DNA of 64,000 nt from Nocardia brevicatena NBRC 12119. Lineage in GTDB: Bacteria > Actinomycetota > Actinomycetes > Mycobacteriales > Mycobacteriaceae. Location: assembly GCF_000308495.1 (NCBI RefSeq), contig NZ_BAFU01000247.1, positions 62,001 to 126,000 on the forward strand, read 5' to 3'. Positions 57,457-64,000 of the stretch are shown in pieces; within the stretch, counting starts at the first letter, position 1; the number at the start of each line of letters is the position of its first letter. The position numbers and the translations under genes are program-made. The notes under the pieces were generated by a model. That model did not search any database, was not told where the DNA came from, and was given only the letters and a program-made list of their open reading frames with translations.

Positions 57457-58244
57457 TGCTGCCTCCCGTGGTCGAGGTCGGACACCTTGCGCCACTCGGG
57501 TACCCGTGCCGCATAGCGATGCGGAAGGTCGATGATCCGCACCTCACCATCGGGTGAGGCCATCATGATCTCGGAGGCGATGCCGGTGAACAGCCCGTTC
57601 TCGACCACACCGGCGATCCAGTTGAGATTGGTGTCCAGTAGCGCCTTGTCGGTGATCCGGTCCAAGTGCGCGTCGAGAACGAAGTTGCCGCTGTCGGTTA
57701 CCACCGGCTCCCCGTCGCGGAGGCGCCGCACGATCTCGGTCTCGCGGTAGCCGAGGTCGTCGAGCAGCGACGCGATCGACCGGCGGGTCGCCTTCCAGCC
57801 GAACGGGATCACCTCGATGGGCAGGGCGAACTTGCCCAGGGTCTCCACCAGTTTGGAATCGTCGGCGATGCAGACCATCTTGTGCGAGGCCGCCGCGACC
57901 ATGCGCTCCCACAGCAGACATGCTCCGCCGCCTTTGATCATGTCCCCGTCGTGATCGACTTCGTCCGGTCCGTCGAGGGTGACGTCGAGCGGTTGGTTCA
58001 GGTCGTTCAGATCCATCAGCGGAATGCCGAGGGAGAGGGCGAGGTCCCGGGTGGCGGTCGAAGTGGGCACGCCTACGACGTCCAGCCCTTCGGCGACCTT
58101 CTCACCGAACGCGCGGACGAACCAGGCGGAGGTCGTTCCCGAGCCGAGTCCGAGGCGGGCGCCATCGTGGGCATAGCGTTCCACCGCCGCGCGCCCCACG
58201 GCGTATTTCGCCGCGTCCTGCGCGGTTTCGGGTGTGTACAACAT
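57453..58244 (-). CDS. rpiA: Ribose-5-phosphate isomerase A
   Basis: 263 residues. GLGSGTTSAWFVRAF, DGPDEVDHDGDMIKGGG (catalytic Asp and Lys) and ADDSKLVETLGKFALPIEV are the RpiA blocks. Longer than E. coli RpiA (219) by a C-terminal tail (HRYAARVPEWRKVSDLDHG). Interconverts ribose and ribulose 5-phosphate, joining the operon's kinase product to the pentose phosphate route. Being here in a catabolic operon, it may favour another pentose phosphate. Confidence 0.93.
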   Translation of the reverse strand: MLYTPETAQDAAKYAVGRAAVERYAHDGARLGLGSGTTSAWFVRAFGEKVAEGLDVVGVPTSTATRDLALSLGIPLMDLNDLNQPLDVTLDGPDEVDHDGDMIKGGGACLLWERMVAAASHKMVCIADDSKLVETLGKFALPIEVIPFGWKATRRSIASLLDDLGYRETEIVRRLRDGEPVVTDSGNFVLDAHLDRITDKALLDTNLNWIAGVVENGLFTGIASEIMMASPDGEVRIIDLPHRYAARVPEWRKVSDLDHGRQQ

Positions 58245-58267
58245 GGCGTGTTCTCCTTGGGAACGGC

Positions 58268-58921
58268 TCAGACGATCGCGAGCAGGTCGTCGAACGAGGC
58301 GAGGTGGAAATCGGCGGCGATATCCGGCCTGCCCCAGCGGACATGGGCATAGGCGGCGTTCGCTGCCGTCGCCGCGGCACGGTCGATCTCGGTATCACCG
58401 ATGTACAGCACCGACGTGACCGGTACGTCGAGGGCCCGACAGGTGTCGGTGAGGTGGCGCGGGTCGGGTTTGGGGTGCGCTGCCGTGTCGGAGCCGACCA
58501 CGGCTCCGATGAACGGCCGCACACCGAGCAGGTCGAGTACGGTCTCGGCGAGCGCGGTGCGCTTATTGGTGCAGATACCGATCGCGATATCGCGCTGGTA
58601 CAGCTTTTCCAGTACGGCGCCGGCCGAGCCGATCAGCCGCGTTCCGGCGGCGGGCGCGGCCGCGTAGTTCGCCGAGTATTCGCCCAGGATGTCGCGCAGT
58701 TCGTCTTCGCCGACGGTCAGGCCCGCCAACTCCACGCACTGCGCGACCAGCGCGCGCGGGCCTCCGCCCAATACCGCGGCGATCTGGGAGACGGCCAATG
58801 GCCGCCCGCCGTGCGCGCCGAGGGCGGCGTTCATCGCCGCCGTGATGTCTTCGGAGCTGTCGATCAGTGTGCCGTCGAGGTCGAAGACCACGCCGGTGAA
58901 TGTCGTCGGTGTTTCAGCCAT
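58268..58921 (-). CDS. HAD-superfamily phosphatase (Gph-like)
   Basis: 217 residues. VVFDLDGTLIDSSEDI (nucleophile Asp), GICTNKRTALAE, HPKPDPRHLTD and SVLYIGDTEIDRAAA are HAD motifs I-IV. Cap of the phosphoglycolate-phosphatase type. Overlaps the kinase gene by eight bases. May dephosphorylate a stalled sugar phosphate in the pathway. Confidence 0.9.
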   Translation of the reverse strand: MAETPTTFTGVVFDLDGTLIDSSEDITAAMNAALGAHGGRPLAVSQIAAVLGGGPRALVAQCVELAGLTVGEDELRDILGEYSANYAAAPAAGTRLIGSAGAVLEKLYQRDIAIGICTNKRTALAETVLDLLGVRPFIGAVVGSDTAAHPKPDPRHLTDTCRALDVPVTSVLYIGDTEIDRAAATAANAAYAHVRWGRPDIAADFHLASFDDLLAIV

Positions 58922-60451
58922 CTCTTCTCATCAATTCGAGGTCCCGGTAGATATCGGTGAAGTGGCCGAACAGCGTGCGGTGCACCGCGAACAGGCGTGC
59001 GTACAGCTCACCGGCTTCGGGATCGGGTGTGTAGGACGAGGATTCGTGCAGGCAGCGGTCGAAGGCGTCCTCGAGTGTCGTCCAGGTACCCGCGCCGACA
59101 CCCGCTACGAGCGCGGCACCGTAGGCCCCGCCTTCGCAGCTGCCCGCCATCGTGACGACCTCCGATCCGAAGATGTCGGCGATCGCCTGCAACCAGAACG
59201 GATCGCGCGTCGCGCCGCCGGAGGCGACGATCCGGGTGCACGGGATACCGAGAGCGGCGAAGGTGGTCATGATTTCGCGCATGTTCAGCAGTACGCCCTC
59301 GATGACCGCGCGGGCCAGATGCCCGAGCCCGTGTGTGCGGTTCAGCCCTATCCATGCCGCGCTCGCCAACGGCGCGTAGTGCGGTGCTCGTTCTCCCGCC
59401 AGGTACGGCAGGAACATCGCGCCGCCGGCCCCGGGCTCGACGCTCTTGGCCAGCTCGATGAGCTCGGTGAAGCTCAGTTCCTCGGCTCCGGGTAGTTCGC
59501 GCAGTACGTCGGCCAGCCACTGCAGGCCGCCGGCACCCGACAGCGACACCCCCATGACCTGCCAGTACCCCGGTCGGTTGTAACAGGAGATCTGCACCGT
59601 GCCCGCCGAGTTCCGCGGGCAGAACTCGGAGGCGGCGGCGACGATGCCGGCGGTGCCCAGCGTGATCCCGATATCGCCGGGTCGCAGGATACCCATCGAG
59701 GTCGTCTGGATGACGGCGTCGCCGCCGCCCCCGTACACCTGCACCGCCGGGCCCAGGTTCCACGCTCGGGCGATCTCGGGCAGCAGCACTCCGGTCGGCT
59801 CGGTCGATTCGACGACGGGGGCAGCACCGCGCTGTCGATTCCCACGGCGTCGACCATCGTCCGGGACCATTCGCGCCGCGCGACATCGAACAGCCCGGTT
59901 CCGGAGGCCTCCGAAACGTCGGTGACGAACCGGCCGTTCATCCGCCACCGCAAATAGTCCTTCGGGTTCAGCAGGCGTGCGACACGGGCGAAGGCCGTCG
60001 GTTCGTGCTCGCGCAGCCACACGATCTTGCCGGCGGTGAAACCGGTGATCAGTCGGTTGGCGGTGGACTTCAGCACCGCGTCGAGACCGCCCACCTCCCT
60101 GGTGATCCGCAGGCATTCCTGCTCACAGCGCTGGTCGTTCCACAGAATCGCCCGCCGGATCACGGCGCCGTCCGCGTCGAGGGCGACGAGACCGTGCATC
60201 TGCCCGCTGAGTCCGATAGCCACCACCTCGCTGCCCCGACCGGGCAGTGCGGCGGTGACCTCACGGACACAGGCATCGGCGGCCTGCCACCAATCCTCGG
60301 GATCCTGTTCGCACCAGCCGAGGTGCTCGCTGAAAAGGGGATAACTCCGGTAGGCGGTGGCGAGCACCGTCCCGTCCGGGTCCACCGCCACCACCTTGCA
60401 GGACGAGGTGCCGATATCGATGCCCAGATGCAACCGCGACGAGTCGGTCAT
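58914..60451 (-). pseudogene. xylB: FGGY-family xylulokinase-like kinase, frameshifted mid-gene
   Basis: Starts at ATG 60451. HLGIDIGTSSCKVVAVDPDG, GLSGQMHGLVALD and AILWNDQRCEQEC are XylB N-terminal blocks. At 59817-59821 a GGGGG run is one base short: the first frame turns to nonsense after AVLPP, the next frame takes over with VVESTEPTGVLLPEIARAW, YGGGGDAVIQTTSMGIL, FLPYLAGERAPHYAPLASA and IVASGGATRDPFWLQAIAD to 58914. Restored length about 512 residues. If the shift is real the operon has no working kinase. Confidence 0.88.
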
Positions 60452-60452
60452 C

Positions 60453-61880
60453 TCAGGCCCCGTACCGAACCCGGAGGTGCTTGTACTCGAGATACCCTTC
60501 GAGCCCGGCCTTACCGTGTTCGCTGCCGAAACCACTGCCCTTACGACCGCCGTACGGGGCGTTCATGATGCCCGCGTCGACATTGTTGACGGCCACGTTG
60601 CCGAAGTCGAGCAGCCGGCCCAGCTCATGGGTCTGGGCCAGATCCCGGGTGTAGACGTAGGCCGCGAGACCGGCCTCGGTGCCGTTCGCGAGTTCGACGG
60701 CGGTCTCGAGATCACGGAAGGGCATGACACCGACCACCGGGCCGAAGCTCTCCTCGTGCATCACCAGCATGTCGGGAGTGCAGTCGGCGAGCACCGTCGG
60801 CTCGTGGAAATATCCCGGCCCCGGGATCGGCGAACCTCCGGTGGTGGCACGGGCGCCGCGGTCCACGGCGTCGCGCACGTGTTCCTCGACGACCCGCCGC
60901 CCGGCCTCGGTGGCCATCGGTCCGATATCGACACCGTCCTCCAGCCCGTTGCCCACCACCAGTTTCGACACGGTGTTGGTGAGCCGGTCGACGAACTCGG
61001 GGTACATGGTCTCGTCGACGTAGACGCGGTTGACCGCGATGCAGATCTGTCCGGCGTTACGGAAACCACGACGAGCGGCGCCGGTCACCGCAGCCGCGAC
61101 ATCCGCCCGGTCGGTTACGATCATCGGGCACGAACCGCCGAGTTCCATCGTCGACGGTTTCGCGGCGGGCACGCTGCGCGCGATCTTTGCACCGGTCGCG
61201 GTGGAACCGGTGAACGCGAGCTTGTCGACACCGGGGTGCACGGCCAGCGCCGCACCGGTGGCGCCCTGGCCGAGCGTCAGATTCGCGACACCGGCGGGCA
61301 GGCCCGCCGCGTCGATGCAGTCGAACAGCAACGCCGGCGACAGTGACGCGTACTGCGACGGCTTGACCACGATGGTGCACCCGGCGGCAACCGACGCGCA
61401 CAGTTTCCACCCGATGAGCTCGAGCGGATAATTCCACGGGGTGATGGCGCCGACCACGCCGATGGGCTCGCGGAACACCATACTGGTGTAACCGTCGACA
61501 TCGTTGGGGATGATCTCGCCGTTGACCCGGGTGGCTTCCTCGGCGTAGTAGTGGAACGCCGTGGCGAGTTTGTCGACCTCGCCGAGCGCCTCCCCGATGG
61601 TCTTGCCCATCTCGGCGGTGATGGCCTCGGCCAGCTCCCGCCGGCGCGCGGCCACGATATCGCCGATCTTGTGCAGGTACCCCGCGCGCACCGTCGGATT
61701 GACGTGCCGCCAGGTCCGGAACGCCCGGCGCGCGGCGGTCACCGCGGCATCGACATCATCCGACGTCGCGACCGGGACCTCGGCGAGGACCTCCCCGTTC
61801 GCCGGGTTCCGCGCCGAGAACGTCTCCGCGGCGGCGCGCAGGCCACCATCGATGTAGTTCTGCAGTGTCTCCCGTGTCAT
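60453..61880 (-). CDS. NAD(P)-dependent aldehyde dehydrogenase (succinate-semialdehyde/lactaldehyde type)
   Basis: 475 residues; GAAAGG before ATG 61880. GVVGAITPWNYPLELIGWK, LAFTGSTATGAKIARSV, MELGGSCPMIV with catalytic Glu, and FRNAGQICIAVNRVYV with nucleophile Cys. SSADH-like class; in pentose pathways such enzymes often oxidise glycolaldehyde. Two bases separate it from the kinase start. Confidence 0.92.
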   Translation of the reverse strand: MTRETLQNYIDGGLRAAAETFSARNPANGEVLAEVPVATSDDVDAAVTAARRAFRTWRHVNPTVRAGYLHKIGDIVAARRRELAEAITAEMGKTIGEALGEVDKLATAFHYYAEEATRVNGEIIPNDVDGYTSMVFREPIGVVGAITPWNYPLELIGWKLCASVAAGCTIVVKPSQYASLSPALLFDCIDAAGLPAGVANLTLGQGATGAALAVHPGVDKLAFTGSTATGAKIARSVPAAKPSTMELGGSCPMIVTDRADVAAAVTGAARRGFRNAGQICIAVNRVYVDETMYPEFVDRLTNTVSKLVVGNGLEDGVDIGPMATEAGRRVVEEHVRDAVDRGARATTGGSPIPGPGYFHEPTVLADCTPDMLVMHEESFGPVVGVMPFRDLETAVELANGTEAGLAAYVYTRDLAQTHELGRLLDFGNVAVNNVDAGIMNAPYGGRKGSGFGSEHGKAGLEGYLEYKHLRVRYGA

Positions 61881-61896
61881 TGTCTGCCTTTCGGGG

Positions 61897-62865
61897 TCAT
61901 GCGCTGGGTAGGGGTGCGTTCACCACGCAGCGCAGCGGTTCGCCGCGCCCGGCTCGGCCTGCCTCTTCGGCGGCCAGGCGTTGCAGGTTCAGCAGGGACT
62001 CTTCGGAGTAGAACGCGGCATGCGGGGTCAGGATCGCGTTCGGATGGGCACGCAGCCCGTGGTCGGCCGCCAAGGGCTCGGGATCGAAGACGTCGAGGCC
62101 CACCCCGGCGAGCCGGCCGCTGTCGAGAGCGGCCAGGACCGCGTCCTCGTCGACGAGCGCCCCGCGCGACGTGTTGACCAGATACGCGCCGAACGGCATC
62201 TTCGCCAGATTCTCTGCGTTGACGATCCGGTGGGTCCGGTCGGTGGCCGGTGCGTGCAGCGACATCACATGGGTGCGTTCGAAGAGTTCGGTCAGGCTCA
62301 CCAGGGTGATCCCGTGTTCGGCCATGGCCCGCTCATCGGCGAAGGGGTCGTAGGCGATCAGCTCGAAGCCGAACGGGCGCAGCCTGGTCGCCGTCGCGAG
62401 TCCGATTCGTCCGGTACCCAGCAATCCCACCGTCGTCGCCGAGGACGCGCGGACAGGAGCGAGCTCGGTCGGAGAGACCCACCGGCCCGCGGAGACGATC
62501 CGATCGAACGCGACGATCTTGCGCGTCAGCATCAGGATCAGCGTGACCGCGTGGTCGGCCACCGTATCGGCGCCGTAGTCGGGGACATTGCAGACCCGGA
62601 TACCTGAGCGGGCGGCGGCATCGAGGTCGACATTGTCGAAGCCGATGCCGTATCGGATCACCACCGCGTCACTGTTCATGGCCGCCAGTGCGGCCGCGGT
62701 GATCGGGGCGAAATTCACGAACGTGATATCCGCACCGCGCACCGCCTCGATCGCCTCGGTTTCGGTTTTCGCATCGAACTCGTGCAGTTGCGCGCCGAGC
62801 GCCGCGGCGGTCTCGCGTTCGTAGCGCAGATCGGAGAAATTGTGGTCGGTGATGACGATGCGCAT
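61897..62865 (-). CDS. D-2-hydroxyacid dehydrogenase
   Basis: 322 residues; ATG 62865 with AAGGTGG, overlapping the upstream gene's stop region. Rossmann motif VGLLGTGRIGLATATRL, catalytic NTSRGALVDEDAV (Arg), DVFDPEPLAADHG (Glu) and LTPHAAFYSEESL (His). The PHAAFYSEES end is that of the CtBP-like/glyoxylate-reductase subgroup. Likely reduces glyoxylate or a 2-keto acid from the pathway. Confidence 0.92.
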   Translation of the reverse strand: MRIVITDHNFSDLRYERETAAALGAQLHEFDAKTETEAIEAVRGADITFVNFAPITAAALAAMNSDAVVIRYGIGFDNVDLDAAARSGIRVCNVPDYGADTVADHAVTLILMLTRKIVAFDRIVSAGRWVSPTELAPVRASSATTVGLLGTGRIGLATATRLRPFGFELIAYDPFADERAMAEHGITLVSLTELFERTHVMSLHAPATDRTHRIVNAENLAKMPFGAYLVNTSRGALVDEDAVLAALDSGRLAGVGLDVFDPEPLAADHGLRAHPNAILTPHAAFYSEESLLNLQRLAAEEAGRAGRGEPLRCVVNAPLPSA

Positions 62866-62866
62866 A

Positions 62867-64000
62867 TCAGGCACCCACCTTGCCGACGAGGCCGCGCCCG
62901 TGCAGGTTCTCGATGAACCGGCGCAGGCCGAACTCCCATCGGGGGGCCTTCTCCGAATGGTTGACCCGGTTCACCAGCATGCCCAGTTTCGGGCTGGAGA
63001 TCCGCACGATATCGCCCACGTGGTGGGTGAACCCCATCCCCGCGCCGCCACGGTCCTGAGTGGGGGCGAACAGGGTTCCGGTGTAGAGCAGGATGCCGTC
63101 CGGATACTGGTGCGCGTCCCCCACGGTGTACTCGGCCAAAGTGACCACATCGCGGGAGATCTCGCTCATCTGACTGACACCGTCGAGCACGAAATCGTCG
63201 TCGGTGCCGAGCACCTGCAGCCGCACCTCGGCGGAACGGATGTCGTCGAGGGTGAAGGTCTCGTCCAGCAGCCGGATGAACGGCCCGACCGAGGCGGAGG
63301 CGTTGTTGTCCTTGGCCTTCGGCAGCAGCAGCGCGGATCGGCCTTCCACATCGCGCAGGTTGACGTCGTTGCCGAGCGTGGCGCCGACAATCCGGCCGGT
63401 GGAGGTCACCACGACAGCGATCTCCGGCTCCGGATTGTTCCAGGACGACAACGCCGCGACACCGATCTCCTGTCCGCAGCCCACCGCCGAGAGCACCGGC
63501 GCCTTGGTGAAGATCTCGGGGTCGGGGCCGAGCCCCACCTCCAGATACTGGGACCATAGGCCCCGCTCCTTCATATCCGCCTTCAACCGCCCCGCGGCTG
63601 CGCTTCCCGGCTCGATCGCGGCGAGCGATGAACCGATCAGCGTCTCGAACTCGCCGCGGATACGGTCCGCCTGCTGTGGGTCGCCGCCGGCCCGTTCCTC
63701 GATGATCCGCTCGGCCAGCGATTTGGCGAAGGTCACCCCCGCCGCCTTCAGCACCGACAGGTCAACCGGCGCGAGTAGATACGGGGTGTCGGAGTGCTCG
63801 ACGAGCGAGCTGTCCAACACTGCCTCGATCGGCCAGCTGCGCGTCCCGGTGGCGGCGCGGACCGCCGCCACCGGGTCCGAGGTCTCCAGCAGATCCGACA
63901 TCGTCGGGAAGGAGTCGGTGATATCGACGACCTCGGCCCCCCGCAGCACCACGACGCACGGGCCGGACACGGCGGGATCGTGAACCCGGCCGACCAGGGT
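62867..64000 (-). CDS. 2-keto-3-deoxypentonate dehydratase (fumarylacetoacetate hydrolase family, XylX-like), N terminus outside window
   Basis: At least 377 residues; the frame is open to the last base (TLVGRVHDPAVSGPCVVVL), so the start is beyond 64000. GLGPDPEIFTKAPVLSAVG, SSWNNPEPEIAVVV, GATLGNDVNLRDVEGRSAL and KAKDNNASASVGPFIRL are the FAH-family metal and substrate blocks as in Caulobacter XylX. It dehydrates 2-keto-3-deoxyxylonate or -arabinonate to 2,5-dioxovalerate, the substrate of the KGSADH at the operon's end. First gene visible of the operon. Confidence 0.9.
   Translation of the reverse strand, partial: TLVGRVHDPAVSGPCVVVLRGAEVVDITDSFPTMSDLLETSDPVAAVRAATGTRSWPIEAVLDSSLVEHSDTPYLLAPVDLSVLKAAGVTFAKSLAERIIEERAGGDPQQADRIRGEFETLIGSSLAAIEPGSAAAGRLKADMKERGLWSQYLEVGLGPDPEIFTKAPVLSAVGCGQEIGVAALSSWNNPEPEIAVVVTSTGRIVGATLGNDVNLRDVEGRSALLLPKAKDNNASASVGPFIRLLDETFTLDDIRSAEVRLQVLGTDDDFVLDGVSQMSEISRDVVTLAEYTVGDAHQYPDGILLYTGTLFAPTQDRGGAGMGFTHHVGDIVRISSPKLGMLVNRVNHSEKAPRWEFGLRRFIENLHGRGLVGKVGA

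Overview
The window is high-GC actinobacterial DNA. The gene content points to the Mycobacteriales and most likely to Nocardia: two adjacent MspA-type porin genes resembling the NfpA/NfpB pair, furA-katG with a mycobacterial-type promoter, a wax-ester-synthase/DGAT enzyme, and homologues of the Mycobacterium tuberculosis dormancy genes Rv0571c, Rv1733c, Rv2006, Rv2625c and Rv2626c. The genus call is inference; no rRNA or other definitive marker is present.

Region 1 (1-24.3 kb) looks like a hypoxia/dormancy island. It opens with the end of a NAD(P)-linked [NiFe] hydrogenase operon (gamma, small and large subunits, maturation protease). It continues with a rhomboid-free site-2 protease carrying CBS domains, three tandem universal stress proteins (one frameshifted), a CBS-BON protein, an HRP1-like CBS protein, a phosphoribosyltransferase/hydrolase fusion, an Rv1733c-like membrane protein, an ABC exporter, a WS/DGAT and an OtsB1-like HAD/trehalose-phosphatase/GH65 fusion. 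A recurrent near-palindrome of the form RGGACCTTnGTCTCT, very close to the mycobacterial DosR box, lies about 60-110 bp before most transcription units here. No dosR/dosS genes are in the window. The island also holds clear relics: a P-type ATPase with a frameshift, a stop and an internal deletion, and a decayed E2 acyltransferase.

Region 2 (24.5-45 kb) is a mosaic of single genes and small regulator/target pairs: a Tat-exported cupin, SAM methyltransferases, two DHA2-type MFS exporters (one frameshifted), cupin/MarR, an alpha/beta hydrolase, a LigD-type polymerase domain, furA-katG, PadR/GyrI-like pair with a perfect palindromic operator, MFS/MarR with repeated AATGCA operators, a secreted GH1 glycosidase, an unrecognised HTH protein, and several gene fragments.

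Region 3 (45-53 kb) is signalling and possible conflict: a conservon-type kinase/roadblock/DUF742 set with no GTPase gene, a convergent RsbQ/RsbP-like energy-stress pair, a lipase gene followed by an ankyrin gene (candidate toxin/immunity), and an AT-rich valley with a 32-residue hydrophobic peptide gene closed by a perfect 19-bp terminator hairpin.

Region 4 (53.6-64 kb) has a HhH-GPD glycosylase-like protein, the porin pair, and a seven-gene minus-strand operon for pentose/aldonic acid use: 2-keto-3-deoxypentonate dehydratase (XylX type, cut by the window end), 2-hydroxyacid dehydrogenase, aldehyde dehydrogenase, xylulokinase, HAD phosphatase, ribose-5-phosphate isomerase A and 2,5-dioxovalerate dehydrogenase. 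It combines oxidative (Weimberg-like) and phosphorylative chemistry.

At least eight genes are interrupted by single-base indels, mostly one-base losses in short homopolymer runs. Some may be sequencing errors rather than true decay. No rRNA, tRNA, CRISPR array or intact insertion sequence was seen.
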